Source: an uncultured Elusimicrobiales bacterium (GTDB lineage: Bacteria > Elusimicrobiota > Elusimicrobia > Elusimicrobiales > Elusimicrobiaceae). Taken from it: a DNA stretch of 31,422 nucleotides. The stretch lies in the NCBI GenBank assembly GCA_934667625.1, contig CAKUMH010000012.1, positions 1 to 31,422 of the forward strand. The letters run 5' to 3'. The translations under genes and the position numbers were made by a program. Shown piece after piece: positions 15,044 through 22,419 of this stretch (positions within the stretch are counted from its first letter, which is position 1; each line of letters opens with the position of its first letter). Under the pieces are notes generated by a model. That model was not told the origin of the DNA and did no database searches. It saw only the letters and a list, made by a program, of their open reading frames with translations.

Positions 15044-16503
15044 AAAAAATTCTTCTTTTGCTGCTGTGTCTCTGCCCCGCCCTTTTGCAGGCGGAGGAAC
15101 CCGGTTGGAACGCGCTAAACGCCGAGGCCAAAAGGCACCTGATCAATTTAATTAACATAGACACCTCCCAGCCGGAGCCGGATGAACTTTCCGCCGCGCG
15201 CTATTTATATAAGGAGCTCAACAAACACCACATTGACTGGGACATTTTCATCCCCCGTCCGGGCCGTGCCAATTTGCTGGCCCGCCTGAAAGGGACGGAC
15301 CCGACCCAAAAACCGCTTTTGCTCATTTCACATTTAGACACCGCCCCCGCCGCCGCGGGCTGGACGCATCCCCCTTTTAAAGCCACGCTGGAGAACGGCA
15401 AAATATACGGCTTAGGCGCCACGGACGCCAAAAATTATACGGCGGCCTACCTGGCGCTGTTCACTTGGCTCAAAGACCAGCCCGCCGCCCCCAAGCGCGA
15501 TATTCTTTTTCTGGCCACCTCGGGCGAGGAGTCCGGGAGCGAAATGGGGATTTTGTGGCTGGGCGGCGAACATTGGGATAAAATCAACCCCGGCTTTGCC
15601 CTCAACGAAGGCGGCGGCGTGATTAAAGACAAAAGCGGAACGGACATTGTCTTTGCCGAGGCCTCCACCAAAATGTATATGAACATTAAAATCACGGCCT
15701 ACGGCACGGGCGCGCACTCCTCCATGCCGGTAAACGACAACGCCGTTTACCTGCTTTCCCAGGCGCTGGCCAAAATTGCCGCGTATAATCCCCCCGCCCA
15801 AATAACGCCCACCGCGCGAACTTTTTTTAAAGAAATTTCCCCCCTGCAATCGGCGGACGGGCAAACCACCATCCGTTTTTTGCTCACGGGCTCTGCGCAA
15901 AACCGCCAAACAGCCGCCGAGGTAATGGCCTTAGACCCCTTTTTCAGAAGCCAGCTCAAAAACACCATTAATCCCACCGTTTTATCCGCCAGCAAAGACA
16001 CCGGCTCCACCAGCGGCGAGGCAAGCGCGGTGTTAAATGTCCGCCTGCTGCCCGGCACGGACCCGGACCAATTTTTTGACGATTTAAACAAACTATTCAC
16101 GGAACAGGACGGCGTTACGCTGGAAATGCTGGAGCGTCCGCAGACGCCCTTTCCCAGCCCCATGGACGGCACGGATGCGCTCTTTGCCGCCATTTCCCGC
16201 ACAACCAAAAAATTACTGCCCGGAGCCATCACCGTGCCCGGCCTCAGCCCCGCCTCCAGCGACAGTGAATTTTTACGCAAGCTGGGCGTTATTACCTACG
16301 GCCTCGGCCCGGACATGGACCCGCTGGAACAGAGCGACACGCACGGCGCGGACGAACACCTCAGCGAGCAGGATTTTTATCATCAACTGCAATTTGTGGC
16401 AGGGGTCGTGTTTGACTTTGCCTACGGGCAAGACCTGCTGCCCCTCACGCCGCAAACCGCCCCGGCGGACGGAGCCGCCACCGCCCCAAACGGCGACAAC
16501 TGA
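15040..16503 (+). CDS. Exported M20-family metallopeptidase
   Basis: A 487-residue zinc peptidase/deacylase with a cleavable signal peptide (MKKILLLLLCLCPALLQA, cut before EE), so it probably acts in the periplasm. The M20 core is clear: ISHLDTAPA (first metal His and catalytic Asp), YGLGATDAKN (bridging Asp), LATSGEESGSEMG (catalytic Glu-Glu pair), LNEGGG, the dimerisation-domain YGTGAHSSMP, and a late GADEHLS His. These fit dipeptidase, ArgE- or DapE-like members; the substrate cannot be assigned. The C terminus is a low-complexity Pro/Ala tail (TPQTAPADGAATAPN). Coupled to the upstream DUF192 lipoprotein gene. Confidence 0.88.
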   Translation: MKKILLLLLCLCPALLQAEEPGWNALNAEAKRHLINLINIDTSQPEPDELSAARYLYKELNKHHIDWDIFIPRPGRANLLARLKGTDPTQKPLLLISHLDTAPAAAGWTHPPFKATLENGKIYGLGATDAKNYTAAYLALFTWLKDQPAAPKRDILFLATSGEESGSEMGILWLGGEHWDKINPGFALNEGGGVIKDKSGTDIVFAEASTKMYMNIKITAYGTGAHSSMPVNDNAVYLLSQALAKIAAYNPPAQITPTARTFFKEISPLQSADGQTTIRFLLTGSAQNRQTAAEVMALDPFFRSQLKNTINPTVLSASKDTGSTSGEASAVLNVRLLPGTDPDQFFDDLNKLFTEQDGVTLEMLERPQTPFPSPMDGTDALFAAISRTTKKLLPGAITVPGLSPASSDSEFLRKLGVITYGLGPDMDPLEQSDTHGADEHLSEQDFYHQLQFVAGVVFDFAYGQDLLPLTPQTAPADGAATAPNGDN

Positions 16504-16530
16504 TTTATTTTATTTTGGAAAGAAGGATTT

Positions 16531-17397
16531 ATGTTAGCACAAGACAAACAGGACTTGGAGATTTTCTCCCGCAGTGAAATTACGGAACATTTTATTTACC
16601 GCCGTTTAGCAGAACTGGAAACGGACGAACACAACCGCGCCGTACTCAAAAAAATTGCCGCGGCCGAATGGGAACATCACGAACTTATCAAAGCGGAAAC
16701 GGGCGTGAATGCCAAGCCCTCGCGCTTTAAAATCTGGCTCTACACCTGGCTGGCACGCGTGTTTGGGCTGACCTTTGCCATTAAGCTCATGGAAAGCGCG
16801 CCGCATCACACGTCGGGCGCCTACCGCGCTTTTACCAATTACCCCAAAATTGCCCAACTGGCCGACGAAGGCCCCGCCATGGAAAATGAACTCATCGCCC
16901 TGTTGGACGAGGACCGCCTAAAATATATGAGTTCCGTTATTTTGGGGCTTTCCGATGCATTGGTGGAATTTACGGGGGCGCTGGCGGGGTTTACGCTGGC
17001 ACTTTCCAACGCCAAGCTGATTGCGCTGACGGGCGCTATTACGGGGGTGGCGGCGGCGCTGTCTATGGCGTCCTCTGAGTATTTATCGTCCAAGACGGAA
17101 AAATCCTCCGGCAAAAAACCGCTCAAAGCCGCGTTGTATACGGGCGTGGCGTACCTGATTACGGTGGCACTGCTCATCGCGCCGTTTGCGTTGCTGGCCA
17201 ATGTGTTTGTGGCTTTGGGGCTGATGCTGGCGCTGGCGTTACTGCTGATTGCGGCGTTTATGTTTTATTACTCGGTGGCCCGCAGTGAAAGTTTCAAACA
17301 CCGCTTTGTGGAAATGGCGTGCCTGAGCTTTGGGGTGGCGGCGGTGAGCTTTTTGATTGGTTACGCGCTCAAAACGTTTACCGGGATAGAGGCATAG
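16531..17397 (+). CDS. Ferritin-like/VIT1-CCC1 iron or manganese transporter
   Basis: A 288-residue fusion. The N-terminal helical domain (about 1-95) has ferritin/rubrerythrin-type metal ligands (SEITEHFIYRRLAE, AAAEWEHHEL). The C-terminal VIT1/CCC1 membrane domain (from about residue 125) has LGLSDALVEFTGALAGFTLAL, AITGVAAALSMASSEYLSSKTE and three further hydrophobic segments. Related erythrin-VIT proteins such as MbfA export iron from the cytosol and protect against iron/peroxide stress. A separate role in Mn2+ export is possible. GAAGGA precedes the ATG closely. It follows the M20 gene by 27 bp and may be co-transcribed. No terminator with a T run is seen on this strand; the hairpin downstream is oriented for the opposing pilin gene. 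Confidence 0.88.
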   Translation: MLAQDKQDLEIFSRSEITEHFIYRRLAELETDEHNRAVLKKIAAAEWEHHELIKAETGVNAKPSRFKIWLYTWLARVFGLTFAIKLMESAPHHTSGAYRAFTNYPKIAQLADEGPAMENELIALLDEDRLKYMSSVILGLSDALVEFTGALAGFTLALSNAKLIALTGAITGVAAALSMASSEYLSSKTEKSSGKKPLKAALYTGVAYLITVALLIAPFALLANVFVALGLMLALALLLIAAFMFYYSVARSESFKHRFVEMACLSFGVAAVSFLIGYALKTFTGIEA

Positions 17398-17413
17398 TTT
17401 CCCGCGTTTTTAT

Positions 17414-17444
17414 AGCAAAAAAATACCCCCCAACCTTCGGGGGG
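17414..17444 (-). terminator. Terminator of prepilin gene 1
   Basis: Six C (17426-17431), 7-nt loop, six G (17439-17444), then on the minus strand TA followed by seven T. It lies 12 bp after the prepilin stop, in the convergent gap with the VIT1 gene. Confidence 0.85.
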
Positions 17445-17456
17445 CGAATAGAACTT

Positions 17457-18008
17457 TTATTTTGCAATATCATCTGCGTAGTATTCTTTGTTGGCCTCGG
17501 CCGTATACTTCTCATACGTATCAAAGCCACCAAAGTCGGCGCACAAGTCCTTGTCATCAGCGACAGATTTTACTTCTGCTCCTGTAGCAGGTTTGCACAG
17601 AGCTTTGCCGGGCATATCATACTTTTTGTAAATGGTATAGCCATACTGACCAGAACCTTCGCGCACGGCGCGCACACCAGACGTATTGCCGGTATTCGTA
17701 GCGGTACCGACCAAGGTAATGGCGAAACCATTTCCACCTACCCCTTTGGTATGATACGTATCCGTGTCATCTGCATTAGCCGGAGCAACGTCCAACGCCT
17801 TCCATACTTCCGTATAGTTGCCCGTTTTCATTTTGTAGCGCTGCTGGGCATTCACCACCGTACCAATCAAGGTTTCGGCTTCCGCTACGCGGGAGCGTTC
17901 CACTGCTTTGAAGTACGCCGGCATCGCCATTGCGGCCAAAATGCCGATAATCAGGACCACGACCAACAGCTCAATGAGCGTGAACCCTTTTTTATTATGC
18001 TTAATCAT
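17457..18008 (-). CDS. Type IV prepilin-like protein 1
   Basis: A 183-residue type IV (pseudo)pilin. A short positive leader MIKHNKKG is cut by prepilin peptidase between G8 and F9. The mature N terminus FTLIELLVVVLIIGILAA has the conserved Glu at +5 and forms the hydrophobic assembly helix. The C-terminal globular domain has a Cys pair (ALCKPATG, DLCADFGG) like the D-region disulfide. The ribosome site AAAGGAG is strong. The promoter has a 12-nt T tract in its spacer and the mRNA would begin at a 10-bp hairpin. No other pilus assembly gene is in the window, so it is an orphan subunit locus. Whether it is a major pilin, a minor pilin or a secretion pseudopilin is not decidable here. Confidence 0.92.
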   Translation of the reverse strand: MIKHNKKGFTLIELLVVVLIIGILAAMAMPAYFKAVERSRVAEAETLIGTVVNAQQRYKMKTGNYTEVWKALDVAPANADDTDTYHTKGVGGNGFAITLVGTATNTGNTSGVRAVREGSGQYGYTIYKKYDMPGKALCKPATGAEVKSVADDKDLCADFGGFDTYEKYTAEANKEYYADDIAK

Positions 18009-18037
18009 TTTTCTTCTCCTTTCCTACTTTCGTTTGG

Positions 18038-18093
18038 TACGGCCCGGTTTTGGGGTACTGTAGGAGTTTTTATATAACCCAGCCCGGGCCGTA
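18038..18093 (-). promoter_or_regulatory. 5'-UTR hairpin of prepilin 1 mRNA
   Basis: Perfect 10-bp stem TACGGCCCGG / CCGGGCCGTA (18038-18047 with 18084-18093). The predicted start site (about 18092) lies at the base of the stem, so the transcript would open with this hairpin, a layout known to stabilise mRNAs such as ompA. Confidence 0.5.
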
Positions 18094-18098
18094 AGACC

Positions 18099-18126
18099 AA
18101 TGTAGCAAAAAAAAAAAACGAGTCAA
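18099..18126 (-). promoter_or_regulatory. Prepilin 1 promoter with T12 spacer
   Basis: On the minus strand: -35 TTGACT (complement of 18121-18126), 16-bp spacer CG-T12-GC (T tract 18107-18118), -10 TACATT (complement of 18099-18104). The same layout precedes prepilin 2. The homopolymer lies entirely inside the spacer. Confidence 0.65.
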
Positions 18127-18162
18127 GCCCTTTCAATATTCCCAGCGGAAAATCTTTTTTAT

Positions 18163-18181
18163 ACGGGCCTTTTAGGCCCGT
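18163..18181. other. Hairpin upstream of the prepilin 1 promoter
   Basis: Perfect 7-bp stem ACGGGCC-TTTTA-GGCCCGT about 37 bp upstream of the -35. There is no T run on the minus strand side. It could be a protein-binding dyad or a repeat remnant. Confidence 0.35.
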
Positions 18182-18276
18182 TTACGGCCAACCAAAAAAA
18201 TAACAAAAAACGACCTGGTTCTTCGCCGTCATCAAACAAAGTGCCGTCATGGTAAATGGCGACCCGCTAAAAGAGC

Positions 18277-18406
18277 CGTCACCCTGGAGTGTTGTAGTCC
18301 AGGGTCTCGCTGTTTTCTTTTTTTTCGTCACCCTGGAGTGTTGTAGTCCAGGGTCTCGCTGTTTTAAAAGAGGATGAGATCCTGGACTAAAGCCTTCCAG
18401 GATGAC
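18277..18406. repeat. Dispersed CCTGGA...TCCAGG palindromic repeats, three copies
   Basis: Two identical 40-bp direct copies (18277-18316 and 18326-18365), each with hairpin CCCTGGA-N-TCCAGGG and ending CTCGCTGTTTT. A third, diverged copy follows in inverted orientation (18376-18406). The same family occurs at 29737-29767 and 29818-29856 near the second prepilin gene. Too few and too palindromic for CRISPR; consistent with REP-type intergenic elements. Confidence 0.8.
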
Positions 18407-18427
18407 CTTTTTATTTTATTTTCCGCT

Positions 18428-18479
18428 GTTGCCGTCCGCCGTTGCCGTTCGCCGTTGCCGTCCGCCGTTGCCGTTGGCC
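18428..18479. repeat. 13-bp tandem repeat, four units
   Basis: Four head-to-tail units at 18428-18440, 18441-18453, 18454-18466 and 18467-18479. The first and third are identical (GTTGCCGTCCGCC); the others differ by one or two bases. It lies about 45 bp upstream of the metK -10. A variable-number locus is plausible. Confidence 0.85.
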
Positions 18480-18521
18480 GGGGGCCCATGGAAGGGTGCC
18501 ACGCGTCCGCTTTTCCCAAAG

Positions 18522-18530
18522 TGCTATAAT
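18522..18530 (+). promoter_or_regulatory. Extended -10 promoter of metK
   Basis: TGCTATAAT (18522-18530) with no recognisable -35, identical to the nonamer before tRNA-Ser. The leader to the ATG is about 30 nt and contains AGGAG 5 nt from the start, too short for a SAM riboswitch. Confidence 0.6.
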
Positions 18531-18565
18531 ATAAGTACCCCTCAAATTTGTTTTTAGGAGCCGTT

Positions 18566-19729
18566 ATGATTAAACAAGGCAAATGCTATTTTACGTCCGA
18601 ATCCGTGTCCAAGGGACACCCGGACAAGGTCTGCGACCAAATTTCCGACGCAATTTTAGACGAAATTTTAAAGAAAGACAAAACCGCCCGCGTCGCTTGC
18701 GAAACGTATATCACGAGGGGGCTTGTGATCGTCGGGGGCGAAATCACTACCCGTACGTGGGTGGATGTGGAACAAATCGCGCGCGACGTGATTAAAAACA
18801 TCGGCTACGACGATGCCAAATACGGATTTAACTACAAAACCTGCGCGGTCATCAACGTCATCGGCAAACAATCGCCCGACATCAGCCAAGGTGTGGACGT
18901 GGGCGGCGCGGGAGACCAGGGCTTAATGGTCGGCTACGCGGTGGACGAAACGCTGGAATATATGCCGCTCTCGCTCGTTTTGTCGCACGAAATTTTAAAG
19001 AATTTAGAAAAGGCCCGCCGCTCCAAAATGCTGCCGTACCTGGGCCCGGACGCCAAGAGCCAAGTAACCGTGGAATATGTAGACGGCAAACCCGTGCGCG
19101 TGGACACGGTGGTCGTTTCCACCCAGCACACGGAAGATATTTTGGATAGAACGGGTACCAAAATCACCGAAAAATCCAAGAAAGAAATTGAAGCCGCGGC
19201 CATTATTCCCGCCGTCAAAAAATGGATTGATAAGGACACCAAAATTTACATTAACCCCACGGGCAAATTTGTCATCGGCGGCCCGCAGTCCGACACCGGT
19301 CTCACCGGGCGCAAAATTATCGTAGATACCTACGGCGGACGCTGCCCGCACGGCGGCGGCGCCTTCTCCGGCAAGGACCCGACCAAGGTGGACCGCTCCG
19401 CCGCGTACATGGCGCGCTACATTGCCAAAAATATAGTAGCCGCCAAACTGGCGCACGAATGCACCGTGCAGATTGCCTATGCCATCGGGCGCGACGAGCC
19501 CGTCGGTTTTTATGTAGATACGGACGGAACAGGCGTCCTGCCCGACGAAAAACTCGCCCAGTTGGCGCGCAAAGTTTTCCCGCTCACGCCGCGCGGAATT
19601 ATTGAGTATTTCAAACTCAGAAATCCGATTTACCTGCAAACGGCTGCCTTCGGGCATTTCGGACGCAAGGAATTCCCGTGGGAAAAAACGGACAAAGCGG
19701 CCGCCCTGCAAAAGGCCGCCGCCAAATAA
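18566..19729 (+). CDS. metK: S-adenosylmethionine synthetase
   Basis: Makes S-adenosylmethionine from methionine and ATP. 387 residues, normal for the family. Visible signatures are SVSKGHPDKVCDQISDAILD (14-33; ATP and Mg contacts), VGGAGDQGLMVGYA (the GAGDQG hexapeptide), FVIGGPQSDTGLTGRKIIVD, and the P-loop-like GGGAFSGKDPTKVDRSAAY. The start is the ATG preceded by AGGAG at 5 nt; a Met six codons upstream lies before that ribosome site and is not used. It has its own promoter and terminator. Upstream lie the tandem 13-bp repeats and palindromic repeats. Confidence 0.97.
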   Translation: MIKQGKCYFTSESVSKGHPDKVCDQISDAILDEILKKDKTARVACETYITRGLVIVGGEITTRTWVDVEQIARDVIKNIGYDDAKYGFNYKTCAVINVIGKQSPDISQGVDVGGAGDQGLMVGYAVDETLEYMPLSLVLSHEILKNLEKARRSKMLPYLGPDAKSQVTVEYVDGKPVRVDTVVVSTQHTEDILDRTGTKITEKSKKEIEAAAIIPAVKKWIDKDTKIYINPTGKFVIGGPQSDTGLTGRKIIVDTYGGRCPHGGGAFSGKDPTKVDRSAAYMARYIAKNIVAAKLAHECTVQIAYAIGRDEPVGFYVDTDGTGVLPDEKLAQLARKVFPLTPRGIIEYFKLRNPIYLQTAAFGHFGRKEFPWEKTDKAAALQKAAAK

Positions 19730-19733
19730 TTTG

Positions 19734-19762
19734 AAGCCCCGCGCCAACGGGGCTTTCTTTTG
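19734..19762 (+). terminator. Terminator of metK
   Basis: Stem AAGCCCCG / CGGGGCTT (19734-19741 with 19748-19755), 6-nt loop, then TTTCTTTTG. It lies 4 bp after the metK stop. Confidence 0.85.
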
Positions 19763-19780
19763 TTGGCAAGGAGTAAATGT

Positions 19781-20230
19781 ATGCTTAAATCTCGTGTAAA
19801 TGATGCCGATTTACGCCACCGGCGCGGGTTCAACTGCGCGCAGGCCGTGGCTTGCACTTATTGCGATTTATTGGGCGTGGACGAAGTAACCGCCCTGCGC
19901 GGGCTGGAGGCCTTTGGCGCAGGCATTGCGGCCAGCGGGTCTACCTGCGGGGCCGTGTGCGGACTGCTTTTTTTAGCCGGCTTAAAAAACAGCAGCGGCG
20001 ATTTGCAAAACCGCACCAGCAAGGGCGCCACCGTCCGGCTGGGCGCGCAACTGCTTCAACAATTTGAAAGCTGGAACGGCTCCGCGCTCTGCCGCGAGCT
20101 AAAGGGCCTCGCCACAGGCAAGGTGCTCCGCTCCTGCTCCGGCTGTATCAAAGATGCGGCACGTTTGGCCGAGGACGTACTTTTTGCCGGACAGTTTGAG
20201 CCCTACACTCCGCGCACCGAGGAGGAATAA
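19781..20230 (+). CDS. C-GCAxxG-C-C family redox protein
   Basis: A 149-residue soluble Cys-rich protein of the C_GCAxxG_C_C family. Cysteines are at 19 (FNCAQAV), 56 and 60 (STCGAVCG), 104, and 119/122 (SCSGC), in the spacing expected for a metal- or redox-active protein. The family is common in anaerobes and often sits near electron-transfer genes. Its biochemical role is unproven. The start is chosen for AGGAG 8 nt upstream. It overlaps the DJ-1/PfpI gene by one base (TAATG), so the two are translated together, hinting at a thiol/redox or glyoxal-stress theme. It lies downstream of the metK terminator and may rely on read-through or an unseen promoter. Confidence 0.82.
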   Translation: MLKSRVNDADLRHRRGFNCAQAVACTYCDLLGVDEVTALRGLEAFGAGIAASGSTCGAVCGLLFLAGLKNSSGDLQNRTSKGATVRLGAQLLQQFESWNGSALCRELKGLATGKVLRSCSGCIKDAARLAEDVLFAGQFEPYTPRTEEE

Positions 20231-20769
20231 TGAAAAAAGTTTGCATGCTCATCACCGACGGATTTGAAGAAATAGAGGCCGTGGGTACCTTTGCCCTGCT
20301 GCGCCGCGGCGGGCTGGCGGTGGAGGTTTATTCTCTCTTAGACCAAGACGCCACCGGCCGCTTTGGCCTGACCTGCACCCGGCTGCATCCGTTTTCCGCG
20401 CTGAAGGCCGACGCGTACGACGCGCTCGTGCTGCCCGGCGGGCCGGAATACAAAGCCATTGAGGCCAGCCCAAAAGCGCAGGCGCTTATCAAAACCTTTA
20501 TGGATAACAATAAAGTGGTGGGAGCCATTTGCGCCGGGCCGACCATTTTGGGCCGGGCCGGATATTTGAAAGGAAAAAATTATACCTGCTTTACGGCCAT
20601 GAACGAAGATTTTGGCGGGACGTATCACGACGATTACGCCGTAACGGACGGCAATTTGGTAACAGGCAAAAGTGCCGCCGCCACCCTGGAATTTTCCTTT
20701 GCGCTGCTGGAACGCCTGGCGGGCAAAGAATCGGCCGATAAAACCAAAAAGGAAATTTACTACAAATAA
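20230..20769 (+). CDS. DJ-1/PfpI family protein
   Basis: A 179-residue single-domain protein of the DJ-1/YajL/ThiJ-PfpI superfamily. N-terminal KVCMLITDGFEEIEAVGTFALLRRGG contains the conserved Glu (about 14). The nucleophile elbow GAICAGPTILGRAG puts the reactive Cys at 101. DALVLPGG and DGNLVTGKSAAATLEFSFALLERL complete the fold. Members act as glyoxalase III or deglycase-like chaperones, or sense oxidation; which applies here is unknown. Coupled to the upstream C-GCAxxG gene. Followed by a bidirectional terminator shared with the convergent cupin gene. Confidence 0.92.
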   Translation: MKKVCMLITDGFEEIEAVGTFALLRRGGLAVEVYSLLDQDATGRFGLTCTRLHPFSALKADAYDALVLPGGPEYKAIEASPKAQALIKTFMDNNKVVGAICAGPTILGRAGYLKGKNYTCFTAMNEDFGGTYHDDYAVTDGNLVTGKSAAATLEFSFALLERLAGKESADKTKKEIYYK

Positions 20770-20786
20770 GTTGCACCCAATAATAA

Positions 20787-20818
20787 AAAGGTGCCCCACC
20801 TAAAAACAGGGCCCCTTT
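20787..20818. terminator. Bidirectional terminator between DJ-1 and cupin genes
   Basis: Stem AAAGG-T-GCCC / GGGC-C-CCTTT (20787-20796 with 20809-20818) with one internal mismatch. A-rich on the left flank and T-rich at the right arm, in a convergent gap. Confidence 0.6.
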
Positions 20819-20821
20819 CCG

Positions 20822-21148
20822 TTAAAAAACAACCGTCAAAAGCATTTTAAATTTTTCTTTGGAAAACACCGCATGCGGATGACGGGCCGGCATCACAATG
20901 GCGTCCCCGGCGTTTAGCTCGTAGCGCGTTTCGTCAATTTGCACCTCTCCGCGGCCGTCCAGGCACAGCACAAAGGCGTCCCCGCCGGATTCATGCGAGC
21001 TGAGTTCTTCGCCTTTATCAAAAGCAAAAAGCGTCACACTGACGGACGAATTTTGCACCAAAGTCTTGCTGACCACCTGCCCCGCCTGACAGGACACCTG
21101 CTCCTTCAGTGGGAGCGGTTTTGCAATTGGAATGTTTTTAAGCGTCAT
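20822..21148 (-). CDS. Small cupin-domain protein
   Basis: A 108-residue single cupin. The two cupin motifs are readable: SSHESGGDAFVLCLDGRGEV (51-70) with possible ligands H52 and D57, and LNAGDAIVMPARHPHAVFS (78-96) with H90 and H92. Such short stand-alone cupins bind metal or small ligands; no substrate can be named. GGGGGA precedes the ATG by 7 nt. A TACAAT about 35 bp upstream of the start is a candidate -10 without clear -35. It appears monocistronic. Confidence 0.85.
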   Translation of the reverse strand: MTLKNIPIAKPLPLKEQVSCQAGQVVSKTLVQNSSVSVTLFAFDKGEELSSHESGGDAFVLCLDGRGEVQIDETRYELNAGDAIVMPARHPHAVFSKEKFKMLLTVVF

Positions 21149-21225
21149 ATAAAAATCCCCCTTTCACCGTGTGATAGCTTTATTGTAGCAGAAGCCTTGC
21201 GCGCACACCACGGCAAAAAGGGGTT

Positions 21226-21260
21226 AGAAAAACGGGAGCAAAACCCCTTCTGCTCCCGTT
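21226..21260 (-). terminator. Terminator of the M24-to-outer-membrane-protein operon
   Basis: Perfect 9-bp stem AACGGGAGC / GCTCCCGTT (21231-21239 with 21252-21260) with T runs on both sides, so it can act in either direction. Confidence 0.85.
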
Positions 21261-21282
21261 AAAAAATTCTTATTCACTAAAA

Positions 21283-22050
21283 CTAAAACCGCAACGAGAG
21301 TGACGCCTCCGCCCCCAGCCCGTAATAGGCATAGTTGGCGGCCAAGCTTAAATCCATATAAGACGGCAATTTAAAGTTAAATCCCGCCGTTGCACGCGCC
21401 GTGGCGGCATGTTCCCGCGTGCCGGCCAGTTCGGGTGCTAAAACGGCCTGATTGATATTTAGCGTCGTATAATCCACACCGCCGCCGATGTACGGCACAA
21501 AGTATTTAAACTTCATAGAAAGCACCAAGCTGGCGTTGTAGTGCGTGGCAGAAAAATCACGCGCACTGGCGCTGTGAGCCGCCACCACCAGCATCGGCTG
21601 GAAGGAGCCCAACACTTCACTCGGGCGAGTAATGCCCCAGCGCAGGCCGCCGCCCGCAATCGTTAAGCCCTGGTAACTGCTCGCGCGGATAAAACCGTCA
21701 ATGCGGAAGGGCATACCAATGTCCGCCTGCAGCCACGGGTAAAAAACGGAACCTACTTCGTCACGGTCGCCCAGTGCAGTTTTTTGACGGTCTGCATAAT
21801 TTTCGCCATTGGCTTCGCTCATTTTAAAAACCATACTGCCACGCGGACCAATCTGAAAACCGCCCCAGCCCAAAATGCGCCCCGTGGTGTACGTACCGGA
21901 GCCGATCAAACCGCCCAGGTCCTTGGTGAAGGAACGCACGTTGGCAGGCGTAACATTTGCGCTAAAATCGTCCCAAATGTTGCGGGCCGAAGCACCGCTT
22001 GCACACAGGCAGACGGCAAGCGCCGCTAAGAAAAGTTTTTGTAAGTTCAT
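21283..22050 (-). CDS. Secreted outer-membrane beta-barrel-like protein
   Basis: A 255-residue exported protein of no family I recognise by name. A signal peptide MNLQKLFLAALAVCLCASGASA is followed by many alternating hydrophobic/polar stretches typical of beta strands (FQPMLVVAAHS, KYFVPYIGGGVDYTTLNI, MDLSLAANYAYYG). The C terminus ASLSLRF ends in Phe, as in barrels recognised by BamA. This suggests a small 8-10-strand barrel. GAGGT lies 6 nt before the ATG. It is 30 bp downstream of the DUF192 gene and ends the operon with a strong terminator. Function unknown. Confidence 0.7.
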   Translation of the reverse strand: MNLQKLFLAALAVCLCASGASARNIWDDFSANVTPANVRSFTKDLGGLIGSGTYTTGRILGWGGFQIGPRGSMVFKMSEANGENYADRQKTALGDRDEVGSVFYPWLQADIGMPFRIDGFIRASSYQGLTIAGGGLRWGITRPSEVLGSFQPMLVVAAHSASARDFSATHYNASLVLSMKFKYFVPYIGGGVDYTTLNINQAVLAPELAGTREHAATARATAGFNFKLPSYMDLSLAANYAYYGLGAEASLSLRF

Positions 22051-22080
22051 CGTTTACCTCGGTTAAAAAAATAAAATCGT

Positions 22081-22419
22081 TTAATATATTTCCAACTCGT
22101 CGCCCACGCGCACCCGGCCGCGTAACGTACCGCCGGGCAGCTCAAGCGTATACCGTGCCCCGCGCACAAAACGGCTAAAACGCCACGGTTTCATGCCTTC
22201 CACCACATGCAGCACACGGCCTTCTTTATCAAAAAAAACCGCATCCATCACAAACCGCATAAAACACGTGTGCACCTGCGGGCACGGATCCAGCAAAAGC
22301 CCGCGCCCCGCCGCAAGTTCCCGCCGGAACATCAGCCCGGCAAGCCGCGTCCAATATGTATCGGCCACTTCCACCGTTTGGGCCAACGTCTCCCCGGTCC
22401 GTTTGAGCACGCATTTCAT
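22081..22419 (-). CDS. DUF192 protein, cytosolic or unanchored form
   Basis: A 112-residue protein that is one complete DUF192 domain with no signal peptide: TYWTRLAGLMFRRELAAGRGLLL, VHTCFMRFVMDAVFFDKEGRVL, and YTLELPGGTLRGRVRVGDELEI. The family's function is unknown. It overlaps the upstream gene by 4 nt (ATGA). That upstream gene does carry a signal peptide, so the pair places one exported and one apparently non-exported product together. Compare the DUF192 lipoprotein at 14600-15043; the two are clearly diverged, not a recent duplication. Confidence 0.88.
   Translation of the reverse strand: MKCVLKRTGETLAQTVEVADTYWTRLAGLMFRRELAAGRGLLLDPCPQVHTCFMRFVMDAVFFDKEGRVLHVVEGMKPWRFSRFVRGARYTLELPGGTLRGRVRVGDELEIY

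Noticed and set aside
18277..18365. Two identical 40-bp repeats with a 9-bp gap, at first sight CRISPR-like
   Set aside because: Only two direct copies, a 9-bp spacer, strong internal palindrome, an inverted third copy and no cas genes. Fits a REP-type element.
18531..18565. SAM riboswitch before metK
   Set aside because: The leader is only about 30 nt and has no multi-helix structure.
18364..18582. 72-codon minus-strand open frame with repeated Thr-Ala-Thr-Ala coding
   Set aside because: Created by the 13-bp tandem repeats and overlaps the metK promoter and start.
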